Positions 8,666-17,476 of a stretch of DNA of 64,000 bases are shown here, piece by piece. The DNA lies in contig OZ220737.1 in NCBI GenBank assembly GCA_965116935.1, positions 5,394,001 to 5,458,000 on the forward strand. Reading direction: 5' to 3'. Numbering within the stretch: position 1 is the first letter of the stretch; each line of letters opens with the position of its first letter. Source of the DNA: VXYL01 sp965116935 (GTDB taxonomy: Bacteria; Pseudomonadota; Gammaproteobacteria; Pseudomonadales; Azotimanducaceae). A program made the position numbers and the translations under genes. The notes under the pieces were generated by a model. It saw nothing but the letters and a program-made list of their open reading frames with translations, was not told the DNA's origin and made no database searches.

Positions 8666-11290
8666 CTACAACATCTCCCAGGAAACCCGCAGCCCCACCG
8701 TCAGCGGGCGGTTGGTCGTGATCCGCTCGCGGAAGTCCTGCCGGTTGATGTGCAGTTGCGCCCGTTCGTCGGTGAGGTTGTCGATGAAGAGTTCCGCGGC
8801 CCAGCCATCCACGCTCCGATAGCCGGCGCTCGCGTCCACAATCGCGTAGGAGTCTTGCACCTTGCGCGGGTCGGTGCCGGGGATGTCCACCAGTGAGTTG
8901 AAGCTCTCGCCGGCATACTTGAGCGATAGCTGCCAGTGCGCCGTGCCCCCGCCCATTTCCCACTCGTAGCGGCCCCGCACGGTGTATTGCAGTTCCGGGG
9001 TCAGCGGCAGTTGGCTGCCGACATCCGCCACCACGAAGTCGAAGGTGGGGTTGACCGCCACCAGTTCCGTGTCGTTGTAGGAGAGTGCGCCGTAAAGCGA
9101 CAGGTTGTCCGTGGGCAGCCACTCCATGTCCACCTCGAAGCCGCGGATCTCGGCATCGCCGCCGTTGTCGACGATTGTGAAGATAGAGATGTTTTGCGAG
9201 TCGAAGTGAGAGACCTGGATGTCGTCCCAGTTGATGCTATAGATGGCGCCGTTGAGCCGCATGAACCGATCGAAAAGCACTGCCTTCCAACCGAACTCCA
9301 TGTTCTGGACGCTGTCGCTGCGGTAGGTGACCGGAATGAAGTAGTCCGGGAAGCCGCCGGGGCCGTCGTTGCCTCGCGCTGCCACGCCCTGCGCGGTCGC
9401 CACCCCCGCCGCAGCGGCGCGGTTGAAGCCGGGCGGTCGGTAGCCTTCGGACACCGCTCCATACAGCAGCACATCGTCGTTTGCGTGCCACGACAGGCCG
9501 AGGCGGGTGATCACGTCGTCCACTTCGAGCGGCTGGAAGCCACCGAGGTTCTGCGCATAGTCGCGCCCACCGGTGACGTTCGGCGTCACCGTCACGCCCG
9601 GCTCCCCGGCCAGGTTCGGCACCGGGCGATTGCCGTAGCGGAAGGCCGAAAACCCCTCGAAGCCCGTTTCCAGCGTGTATTGCCGGGCGCCGATTGTGGC
9701 GGCCAGATCTTCGGTGATGTTGACGGAAAGCTCGCCGAAAAAGGCGACTTCCTCCTCCGGGCGCACGATGTCGTTGGTGAACTGCACTTCCGGGCTTCGC
9801 ACCACGGAGCTGCGGTTGCGTCCGCGGCTGACCCGGCTCGGGTCGATGGGGTTGCCGCCGTCGATGCCATAGCGGAAGTTGCCAGTGTGCAGCGCCTCCC
9901 GTTCCTGGAAGAACACGCCTCCGGTGATGCCGAGGCGCCCGCCAATCTCGGTTTGGATGCGGAACTCGTGATTGAGGCGGTCGAAGTCGGTGGCGCCCAA
10001 AAAGGCACCGTCGCCTGGTACGCATTCGATCACCCCGGGATCGCCCGAGAGCGTAGGGTCGTAGCTGTAGCCAACACCGCCCCCACCGTGATAGCCCGGC
10101 GTGTTGTATTCGCAGATGTAGCCGGGGATGTAGCCGCCGACATTGACATACTCGGAGTAGTCGTAGGAGTGCTCCACCTCGCGTTCGAGATACGCGCCCG
10201 TGTAGATGGCATCCAACATGCCAAGCCGCCCCTGCAAGGTCCAGGAGGTCTGGCCGAAGGCATCCTCGAGCGAATCCTCGCTGTAGCGGGTTACCTCGAG
10301 GTCGCCGACTTCCTGGTCATAGTCGAACACCCCTTCCGCCGTGAGCGTTTGCTGGTGGTGGGAGACATTCAGGGTCCAGTCGTCGGTGATGTTGAACGCG
10401 CCGCTGAGGCGAAAGCCGCTATAGGCCGCATCGTTGAAGTCGTCCTCGACGAGGTGGTCGTTTTCGGCCGGTCGGTAGCGCACCGGATAGGTGCGTCCAG
10501 GCACGGCGAACGTCCCGTCGGCGAACTCGTGGCTTGTGGGATCGCCACCTGCGGGTACGAACATGATGCCGCTGGGAGAAGGAAGCCGGGGATTCTTCGA
10601 AGGGTCGGGCCAGAGCTGGCTGTGAACGTTGTCGATGTAGCCGCCCTGATTGTCGCTGAAGAGCGCGAGCCGCACCGCGGTACGGTCGTTTAGTGGCACG
10701 TTCAGCACGCCTTCGAGCGCCGTCGAAGGCTCGCCCTCCCAGGTGGCGGAAGTGCTGGCATCGAGCCGCGCCTCCACCTCGTCCATGTTGGGCTTGTTGG
10801 TGATGAGCCGGACGGTGCCGGCCTGCGAACTCGCGCCGTAGAGAGTGCCCTGTGGGCCGGGCAGCACCTCGATGCGGGCGATGTCGGTGGCATAGACATC
10901 GAGATTGCGTCCGCCGGCCGTCACCGGTTGCTCGTCGAGATATAGCGCGACGTTGGGTGCAGACCCCTGCGCTTCCGCCACCGAGATGTTGATGGCATCC
11001 ACGGCGGCACCGCGAATGTAGATTTCGTTCTGCCCCGGGCCGCGCCCCCCGGCGGAGGCACTCGGCAGCAGTTTGATGTAGTCCACGAACGTGTCGATCC
11101 GCTGCTCGTCAAGCGACTGCTCTTCCATCGCCTGCACGGCAATGGCCGTGTCTTGCATGCTTTCGGTGCGCTTCTGCGCCGTGACGATGACTTCCTCGAT
11201 CTCGGCCGCCTGGACGATTGCCGCACCGCCAGCCAGCGAAACCGCAATCACCGACCCAACGGCACGAGATAGCTTCGTTTCCCTAAACAT
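8666..11290 (-). CDS. TonB-dependent receptor
   Basis: An 874-residue outer-membrane receptor. Residues 1-28 form a signal peptide (AVGSVIAVSLAGGAAIVQA). The TonB box region EEVIVTAQKR follows at about 31-42, then the plug domain (about 45-170) with GPQGTLYGASSQAGTVRLIT, and a long beta-barrel ending in a C-terminal aromatic strand (VGLRVSWEML). EVIVTAQKR-type receptors are frequent in marine gamma- and alphaproteobacteria and take up varied substrates; siderophores are only one possibility. No substrate-specific neighbour is present, and the fused ABC exporter at 11547 is divergent from it. Confidence 0.9.
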   Translation of the reverse strand: MFRETKLSRAVGSVIAVSLAGGAAIVQAAEIEEVIVTAQKRTESMQDTAIAVQAMEEQSLDEQRIDTFVDYIKLLPSASAGGRGPGQNEIYIRGAAVDAINISVAEAQGSAPNVALYLDEQPVTAGGRNLDVYATDIARIEVLPGPQGTLYGASSQAGTVRLITNKPNMDEVEARLDASTSATWEGEPSTALEGVLNVPLNDRTAVRLALFSDNQGGYIDNVHSQLWPDPSKNPRLPSPSGIMFVPAGGDPTSHEFADGTFAVPGRTYPVRYRPAENDHLVEDDFNDAAYSGFRLSGAFNITDDWTLNVSHHQQTLTAEGVFDYDQEVGDLEVTRYSEDSLEDAFGQTSWTLQGRLGMLDAIYTGAYLEREVEHSYDYSEYVNVGGYIPGYICEYNTPGYHGGGGVGYSYDPTLSGDPGVIECVPGDGAFLGATDFDRLNHEFRIQTEIGGRLGITGGVFFQEREALHTGNFRYGIDGGNPIDPSRVSRGRNRSSVVRSPEVQFTNDIVRPEEEVAFFGELSVNITEDLAATIGARQYTLETGFEGFSAFRYGNRPVPNLAGEPGVTVTPNVTGGRDYAQNLGGFQPLEVDDVITRLGLSWHANDDVLLYGAVSEGYRPPGFNRAAAAGVATAQGVAARGNDGPGGFPDYFIPVTYRSDSVQNMEFGWKAVLFDRFMRLNGAIYSINWDDIQVSHFDSQNISIFTIVDNGGDAEIRGFEVDMEWLPTDNLSLYGALSYNDTELVAVNPTFDFVVADVGSQLPLTPELQYTVRGRYEWEMGGGTAHWQLSLKYAGESFNSLVDIPGTDPRKVQDSYAIVDASAGYRSVDGWAAELFIDNLTDERAQLHINRQDFRERITTNRPLTVGLRVSWEML

Positions 11291-11353
11291 CGCAAGACTC
11301 CCCCTCCAAAGTGGAACGGACCCTAACGCACTGGTTTGGCATTGTCACATTGG

Positions 11354-11416
11354 CCGCCGTCGTAGGGGGTGCCACGGCGGTTGGGCGGACGGTTCTGCGC
11401 GGGGTCCGCCTTTTTT
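11354..11416 (+). terminator. Intrinsic terminator or attenuator before the fused ABC transporter
   Basis: Two consecutive hairpins. One has arms CCGCCGT / ACGGCGG (about 11354-11380). The second has arms GGCGGAC (11384-11390) and GTCCGCC (11404-11410), followed directly by six T (11411-11416). On the plus strand no gene lies upstream to be terminated, because the TonB receptor reads away. It may therefore be a leader attenuator for the ABC gene at 11547 or the end of a small RNA. Confidence 0.5.
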
Positions 11417-11546
11417 GGGGAGAGGCACCAGCACAGGTCGAACTTGATCACGGAGTCTCCAACACAGGGTCAGGCGTGGCATCCTCTCGCAGCGGCTTGA
11501 ACAGACATTCTTTCAAGGACCGAACTCAAGGACCGACAGTCCGCCC

Positions 11547-14500
11547 ATGCTTTTCGAATCTCGTCTCTGGCAGTTCACCCGCGGCGTTCGCGTCCGCATC
11601 GCTGCCGCCGTGGCAATGGGTGTTGCCGCGTCGCTGGTGGGGATTGGCCGGCTGGCATTGCTCGGCTGGTTGCTTGCGCTGGTCTTTGCCGGCGCGGCGC
11701 TCTCCGAGCTGGCGTTGCCGCTTGCGTTGGTGGCGGCGGTGATGCTGCTGCGGGGCTGGGTGGAGCACTCGCGCGCCATGCTGGCGCACCGCACAGCCGC
11801 GCGGGTGCAGCTTGCGCTGCGCGAGCGGTTGTATGCCAGGGTCGTGGCGCTCGGGCCCTCGCACCTTGGCCTCACGCGCACCGGATCGGTGATGATCTCC
11901 ATGATCGACGGGGTTGAGCAGCTCGAAACCTACTTCGGTCAGTATTTGCCGCAGCTGCTGGTGGCTGTGCTCACGCCGCTGGTTGTGTTCGCCTTCGTGG
12001 CGGCGTTCGATCTTCCCGTCGCCACGCTGATGTTTGCCTTCGCCATGTTCACGTTGTTCGCGCCGCTGGCGTTTCAGCGCCGGGAGGCGGCGAGCAGCAT
12101 GCGGCGCTCCCGTGCCTACCGCGCCTTCGCGGCGGAGTTTCTGGATGCAATTCAGGGGCTTGCCACGTTGAAGGCGTTTGGCCAGAGCGCGACGCGGGGG
12201 CGGCTCTTGGCGGACCGGGCGCACGAGGTGTTTCGCAGCACCATGTGGGTGCTCGCCAGCAATGCGGCCACGCGGGGGCTCACCGACACCGGCATTGCGG
12301 TAGGGAGCGCTGCCGTGCTGGCCATGGGAGCCTGGCGGGTCACGCAAGGGCAGATGAGCCTCGAGTTGCTGCTCATTGTGCTGATGATGGGCATCGAGGT
12401 GTTCCGGCCGCAGCGCGACCTGCGGGCGCTGTTGCACAACGGCATGGTGGGACGGGCGGCGGCCGACGACATCTTCGCGCTGCTTGACGCCCGTTCGAGT
12501 GTCGAACCGCCGGCAACGCCGGTGGTGCTCGATGCTCCGCTGGCGCCGGTTGTCGAGTTCGAGGACGTCTCGTTCGCCTATCCGGGTGCCCGCCGACCGG
12601 CGCACCGCGGGCTGTCGTTCCGGGTCGCGTCCGGCCAGCGCGTGGGTTTCGTCGGCGAAAGCGGCGCCGGCAAATCCACCATCGTGCGATTGCTGCTGCG
12701 CTTTCACGACGCCGACAGCGGCAAGGTGCTCCTCGGTGGCCACGACGTGCGTGATCTTGGCGCCGACGACATCTATCGCAACGTCGCCGTGGTGAATCAG
12801 GACACGTACCTCTTCCACGGCACCGTAGAGGACAACCTGCGCTTCGGCAAACCCGACGCGACCGCGGCCGAGCTCGAAGCTGCCGCCCGTGCCGCCAACG
12901 CCCACGAGTTCATCGAACGCCTTCCCGATGGCTATGGCACGGTCATCGGCGAGCGCGGAATCCGGCTCTCCGGAGGGCAGAGGCAGCGCGTGGCGATTGC
13001 CCGTGCCCTGCTTCGGGACGCGCCGATTCTGGTGCTGGACGAGGCGCTGTCGGCGGTGGATGCCGAGAACGAGGCGGTCATTCAGTTGGCGCTTGACCGG
13101 CTGATGCAGGGCCGCACGACGCTCATATTCGCGCACCGGCTGTCGAGCGTCATCGACGCCGACCGCATCCTCGTGCTTGACCACGGCTCCATCGTCGAAT
13201 CCGGCGACCACGCCTCGCTGATGCGGGCCGGCGGCGCCTACCGCCGGCTCATGGGGAGCCAGGCCGAAGAGATTGGCCGTCAGGAGATGGCACGAGGGGC
13301 CGTGGGGGACGGGCTTGCCCCGTCCCGCGCCGAATCCCTCGAGGTGTTCAACACGGGTCGGGACAAGCCCGTCCCCTACGAGGACCTCCGGGTCGAAGAC
13401 GCGAAGGCTCAGTTGGAGCCGACGGACGCGATCCTCCGCGCCGAGGGCCTAGGCTGGATCGGCGCATTCCGCGAACTCTTGCGTCACGTGGTTCCATGGC
13501 GGGCGAAGTTCTCCGTGGTGCTGGCATTCGGGATTGCCCGGGTCGCTGCACTCATTGGCGTCGGCGTTGCGAGTGCGCTTGCGGTGGCTGCGGTCAAGCG
13601 CGGCGAGCCCTTTGCCGAGCATCTGATCGTACTTGCCGTCGTTGCGCCCCTTGCGGGCCTGTTGCACTGGCTGGAGTCGTGGTTCGCGCACGACATGGCC
13701 TTCCGAATGCTCGCCGAGATGCGCATTGCCCTCTTTCGCAAGCTGGATCGGCTGGCACCGGCGTACCTCGTGCGACGCCGCACCGGCGACTTGGTGGGGA
13801 TGGCAACCCACGACGTGGAACTCGTGGAGTATTTCTTCGCCCACACCGTTGCGCCGTTCTTCGTCGCGGTGCTGGTGCCGACCGCGGTGCTCGGCACGCT
13901 GGCATGGTTCGGCTGGCCGATGGCGCTTGCTCTCGCGCCGTTTCTCGTGCTGGTGGCGGCGAGCCCGGTGCTGGCGCGACGCCGCATCGACAGCTTGGGC
14001 TCGCGGGCGCGGGAGGCGTTCGGGGACATGAACGCCCATGCGGTGGACACCATCCAGGGGCTCTCGGAGATCCTCGCGTTTCAGCGCACAAGGACGCGCG
14101 GAGAAGAGTTCGTGGCGCGCATCGAACGCCACGTTTCGCTGCGGCTGCCGTTCCATTCCAGCCTGACCAAGCAGACCGCCTTGCTGGAGGTTGCGACGGG
14201 CCTTGGCGGACTGGTGGTCGTTGCCACCGGCGCTGACCTCGTCGCTTCCGAGGCGCTGGCACCGGCGATGCTGCCGATGTTGACGCTCTTGGCGATGTCG
14301 GCGTTCCTGCCGGTTTCGGAGATCGCCCACATCGGTCGCCAACTCGCAGACACCCTCGGTGCCACGCGGCGGCTCCACGCGGTGCACAGCGAAACCGAGG
14401 CGGTTGTCGATGGGCCGGGCGTTTCCGAGCAGCGAGACGGTGACCGATCGGGCACGGGCGGCATAGAGATCGAGGTTCGTGACATCCGCTTCTCCTATTT

Positions 14501-15242
14501 CGGCAATCGCCGGCTCGCCCTCGACGGCGCCACGTTCACGGCGGCTGCCGGCAGCACCTTGGCGTTGGTTGGCCCGTCGGGAGCCGGCAAGACCACCATC
14601 GCGCACCTCTTGATGCGATTCTGGGACCCGGACTCCGGTGCCATCCACTTCGACGGACACGACCTTCGCGACTATCGACTGGCAGACTTGCGCAAGAAGG
14701 TCGCCCTGGTGACGCAAGACACCTACCTCTTCAACGAATCCCTGCGTGCCAACATCCTCATCGCCAAACCAGACGCCACCGCCACGGAACTCGACGAAGC
14801 CGTGCGGCGCGCTTCGCTCGGCCCGTTCATCGACGCCCTGCCAGAGGGGCTTGCCACCCCGGTAGGCGAACGCGGCGTGCGGCTGTCCGGGGGCCAGCGC
14901 CAGCGCGTCGCCATCGCCCGGGCATTCCTGAAGGACGCAGCCGTGCTCATCCTCGACGAAGCCACATCGCATCTCGATGCCGTGAACGAGCAAGCCGTAC
15001 GCAAGTCGCTCGCAGAGCTGATGAGCGAACGCACCACCATCGTCATCGCCCACCGCCTCTCCACCGTCCGCGATGCCGACCGCATCGTCGTCCTGGACGC
15101 CGGCCGCACCGTGGAGACCGGCAGCCACGAAGAACTGCTAGCCCGCGGCGGCCTCTACACCCGCCTCGTACGCCGGCAAATGACCACGGAAATGGAACTT
15201 GCCGACCCAACTACGCCATGGAAGGCCGAGGCGGCGGACTGA
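11547..15242 (+). CDS. Fused double ABC exporter (CydDC-like), ATP-binding/permease
   Basis: A 1231-residue protein made of two complete half-transporters in tandem. Half 1 (about 1-580) has a membrane domain with YFGQYLPQLLVAVLTPL, close to the CydD pattern, and an ATPase with GESGAGKST (about 370), LSGGQRQRVAIAR and ILVLDEALSAVD. Half 2 (about 640-1231) has GPSGAGKTT (about 1009), LSGGQRQRVAIAR and LILDEATSHLD. CydDC exports cysteine/glutathione in E. coli as two proteins; here they would be one polypeptide, and cargo is not provable. The roughly 50-residue linker between halves contains a palindromic repeat element in frame (13302-13379). The gene stands alone, with a leader terminator upstream. 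Confidence 0.85.
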   Translation: MLFESRLWQFTRGVRVRIAAAVAMGVAASLVGIGRLALLGWLLALVFAGAALSELALPLALVAAVMLLRGWVEHSRAMLAHRTAARVQLALRERLYARVVALGPSHLGLTRTGSVMISMIDGVEQLETYFGQYLPQLLVAVLTPLVVFAFVAAFDLPVATLMFAFAMFTLFAPLAFQRREAASSMRRSRAYRAFAAEFLDAIQGLATLKAFGQSATRGRLLADRAHEVFRSTMWVLASNAATRGLTDTGIAVGSAAVLAMGAWRVTQGQMSLELLLIVLMMGIEVFRPQRDLRALLHNGMVGRAAADDIFALLDARSSVEPPATPVVLDAPLAPVVEFEDVSFAYPGARRPAHRGLSFRVASGQRVGFVGESGAGKSTIVRLLLRFHDADSGKVLLGGHDVRDLGADDIYRNVAVVNQDTYLFHGTVEDNLRFGKPDATAAELEAAARAANAHEFIERLPDGYGTVIGERGIRLSGGQRQRVAIARALLRDAPILVLDEALSAVDAENEAVIQLALDRLMQGRTTLIFAHRLSSVIDADRILVLDHGSIVESGDHASLMRAGGAYRRLMGSQAEEIGRQEMARGAVGDGLAPSRAESLEVFNTGRDKPVPYEDLRVEDAKAQLEPTDAILRAEGLGWIGAFRELLRHVVPWRAKFSVVLAFGIARVAALIGVGVASALAVAAVKRGEPFAEHLIVLAVVAPLAGLLHWLESWFAHDMAFRMLAEMRIALFRKLDRLAPAYLVRRRTGDLVGMATHDVELVEYFFAHTVAPFFVAVLVPTAVLGTLAWFGWPMALALAPFLVLVAASPVLARRRIDSLGSRAREAFGDMNAHAVDTIQGLSEILAFQRTRTRGEEFVARIERHVSLRLPFHSSLTKQTALLEVATGLGGLVVVATGADLVASEALAPAMLPMLTLLAMSAFLPVSEIAHIGRQLADTLGATRRLHAVHSETEAVVDGPGVSEQRDGDRSGTGGIEIEVRDIRFSYFGNRRLALDGATFTAAAGSTLALVGPSGAGKTTIAHLLMRFWDPDSGAIHFDGHDLRDYRLADLRKKVALVTQDTYLFNESLRANILIAKPDATATELDEAVRRASLGPFIDALPEGLATPVGERGVRLSGGQRQRVAIARAFLKDAAVLILDEATSHLDAVNEQAVRKSLAELMSERTTIVIAHRLSTVRDADRIVVLDAGRTVETGSHEELLARGGLYTRLVRRQMTTEMELADPTTPWKAEAAD
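13302..13379. repeat. In-frame palindromic element inside the ABC fusion linker
   Basis: 21-bp arms at 13302-13322 and 13359-13379 match as an inverted repeat with one mismatch (right arm CGGGACAAGCCCGTCCCCTA...). The 78-base element is 26 codons long and has no stop in the reading frame; it encodes about residues 586-611 (GDGLAPSRAES then GRDKPVPYED). The same palindrome family is intergenic at 48424-48566. Confidence 0.7.
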
Positions 15243-15333
15243 CAACGCTTCCCTCTTCGTGGGCCGAAAAACTCGACATGCGCCTAGTAGCGCGACCGTG
15301 CGCAGAATGCCTTGCCCAACTGGGCGTAGTTGG

Positions 15334-17082
15334 TTAGCCGAGCGTCGTTGAAGGCGAGCCGTCCCCGCCTTCCATACCTCCAAGCCAGATTACCGATGCC
15401 ATGGCGGCGTGGACCTGCTTTGCAAGATGTGACGGGAGCATCGGCAGCACCCGCACCGCCGCGAGCAATCGCGTTTTGTCGATCACCTCGAAAGCCGGGT
15501 TCGACTCGTTGGCGCCGACAATGTCGCGATACAGTGCGAGCTTGGCTGGTGAGGCATGGCGGGCCGCGAGCGTAGCTCCTTCAAAGTTTGGGCCTGGGGT
15601 GCTATGGACGTCGGGCAGTCGCCAAACGGGTCTCCGGTCGCGCCAAGCCCGCACGACACGCTGCAGGGCTTCCACATCGAGGATCGGCGGACCGACCTCC
15701 GGATATCCGATTGTTGCCGGCGAGGGTGTCGCCGTGCGCTTGGCGCTGGCGTAGGGGATGTCGGCGATGCCGCGCCCCGCACGCTCAATGACCGCGTCGT
15801 GGATGCAGTGGTTCACGCGCCCTTGCCAGCCGAGCGCGAAGGCCAAGTGCACAGCGGTCGGACAATACAGAGGAAAGATGGTCGCCGAGAACGCGTCGGG
15901 TCGTACGGAAATCCAACGCCTGACTCGGTGCTGAACATAGAACGCGTCCAAGAGATCCGCTGTGTTGGTTCCGCTCGCCAGCGGCGCCAGCAGATGCTGT
16001 ATCGCCTCCGCCACGGCCCCGACCCAAGCCGGCTCGGTCAAGAGGTCCAGGGTGGGCGTTTCGATGAATGCCCGCAAGACCTGCCCCCTTGTCTCGAGCG
16101 GCGCCGTTGTAGGGAAGTTGGATGCGAGAGTCTCGCCGACGAACCCCGACAAGACGGTCGCGGCGCCGGATCGTGGGTTCGGTCGATGCGCTTCGCTGAG
16201 GTTCAAGGCCCCCGAGGTCGAGCGCACGCGGTCGAGCGGATCGTCCGGCGCCGGTGGTCGATCCTCAATCAGGTGTCGAGCGTTGGCAGACCGAGCGACT
16301 TGGCGCGCAACTCGAACGTCATCGGCTTGGCCGGTGTACGTGATCACGTCGAAGTTGTCGATCGTGCCGCTTCGGACGGCAAGTGCGAGGACGAGTCGGG
16401 AGTCGTGCCCGCCAGTGAGTTCGAGCTTGGGTCGTCCAACGTCGGAAGGGGTGTTTTCAACGACATGCCGCATCTGGGCTGTTGCGGATGCTTCCAACTC
16501 ATCAGCCGCGCGTACCAGGTGGGATGTGGATTCCGGGAGCGAGAGTACCCAAGGCGGTGGCGAGGATGCCTTGAGGCGCAGTTGCGATCGGGCAACCTCC
16601 ACGTGCGCGAGGAAGGGAACGCAGCCGATGCCGGCGTAGCCCGTCCGCTCGCCCATCGGAAAGCCCTTGAGTGCGAGTAGAGCGCTGAATGCAGGGTCGC
16701 GGTCTGGCCATTGTCCAAACACGCGATGCTGGGCCAGCGCGATCAGATCGGGCCTGTTGGAGACGAACGAGAAGCCATCGCGGTTGGCGACATAGAGCGG
16801 TGCTAAGCCGAACTGGTCCTGGCGGATCGTCCCTTCGCCTGCAGCGTCGATATCGACAGCAACGAAGTGTCCCCGCGCCGCGCCCTGGCCACCGACCCGG
16901 AGCTTCAGGCGACCCTCCGCTTGGCAACGTGCCCTCTTCGGCCACAGCCACACCGCGACCTGCCTGGCAGAGCTTGTCCAGTGGGCTGGGCCGCCTTCCA
17001 GTCCAATCGTGTGCAACGGAAAGGTTGAGTGGGTGATGACGAGGAGTCGGTCACGGTGCTGGTAGGCAGGGGCATGTTGCAT
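15334..17082 (-). CDS. Asparagine-synthase-like protein without the N-terminal catalytic cysteine
   Basis: A 582-residue protein. The central LELTGGHDSRLVLAL is the ATP-pyrophosphatase loop of asparagine synthase-like enzymes (SGGxDS-like). The N-terminal part shows the remains of the class II glutaminase fold (DQFGLAPLYVANRDGFSFVS, then NRPDLIAL). No Met-Cys start is seen, so glutamine hydrolysis is not expected. Such proteins activate a carboxylate with ATP in natural-product or RiPP (for example lasso peptide) chemistry, or are uncharacterised. No precursor peptide or leader peptidase was recognised beside it. The ATG at 17082 (MQHAPAYQHR) is chosen over the extension to 17232, which overlaps the decayed permease copy. 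Confidence 0.7.
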   Translation of the reverse strand: MQHAPAYQHRDRLLVITHSTFPLHTIGLEGGPAHWTSSARQVAVWLWPKRARCQAEGRLKLRVGGQGAARGHFVAVDIDAAGEGTIRQDQFGLAPLYVANRDGFSFVSNRPDLIALAQHRVFGQWPDRDPAFSALLALKGFPMGERTGYAGIGCVPFLAHVEVARSQLRLKASSPPPWVLSLPESTSHLVRAADELEASATAQMRHVVENTPSDVGRPKLELTGGHDSRLVLALAVRSGTIDNFDVITYTGQADDVRVARQVARSANARHLIEDRPPAPDDPLDRVRSTSGALNLSEAHRPNPRSGAATVLSGFVGETLASNFPTTAPLETRGQVLRAFIETPTLDLLTEPAWVGAVAEAIQHLLAPLASGTNTADLLDAFYVQHRVRRWISVRPDAFSATIFPLYCPTAVHLAFALGWQGRVNHCIHDAVIERAGRGIADIPYASAKRTATPSPATIGYPEVGPPILDVEALQRVVRAWRDRRPVWRLPDVHSTPGPNFEGATLAARHASPAKLALYRDIVGANESNPAFEVIDKTRLLAAVRVLPMLPSHLAKQVHAAMASVIWLGGMEGGDGSPSTTLG

Positions 17083-17180
17083 GTTCGACACGAGGCGTCT
17101 TCTCCAAGGCGACAATCGACACTGTAGCGGCATTGCAATTGGCGCATCGAAAACATGGCCCATGTTCGGGGGAGGTGGCC

Positions 17181-17358
17181 GCTGGAATGTTGCGAAGCAC
17201 CGTCGGCGCGGTGCGACGGCGGCCGGCGACACTGCCTATCTTGTGATTCGCTGGGGTTGTCGTTTGGGTTAATCGTGCCGCGGTGACCCTCACACGCAAG
17301 TTGGTCGCGCTTGCCGGTCGGGGTTCAAGATCGGGCCTACGTCACCGCCGTGCGCGAG
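17181..17358 (+). pseudogene. Decayed partial copy of the 5' end of the FtsX-type permease gene
   Basis: Bases 17181-17358 align with bases about 17494-17680 of the next gene almost throughout. Shared blocks include CGGCCGGCGA, GATCGGGCCTA and the context around AGTTGGT. One frame reads MLRSTVGAVRRRPATLPIL, matching ALRSIVGTARRRPAKLAYF in the intact protein, and then stops; indels break the frame afterwards. It is a remnant of a tandem permease gene or a local duplication. Confidence 0.65.
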
Positions 17359-17476
17359 ATCATGGTTGGCCGGCTCCGTCGCGGCGCGCCAGAGAGGGCG
17401 AGACACGTTCCTCTGAGAGGCTGCAATCGGGCCTGTAACGGCGGCGCAACCTCGTGCATTCTTTACCGGCAAGGCG

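Noticed and set aside
8936..10693. 585-codon open frame opposite the TonB receptor gene
   Set aside because: Antisense shadow; the receptor strand has signal peptide, plug and barrel features.
11526..13211. 561-codon open frame opposite the fused ABC exporter
   Set aside because: Antisense shadow with His/Arg/Gln-rich composition and no motif.
13449..15128. 559-codon open frame opposite the second half of the ABC fusion
   Set aside because: Antisense shadow, no motif.
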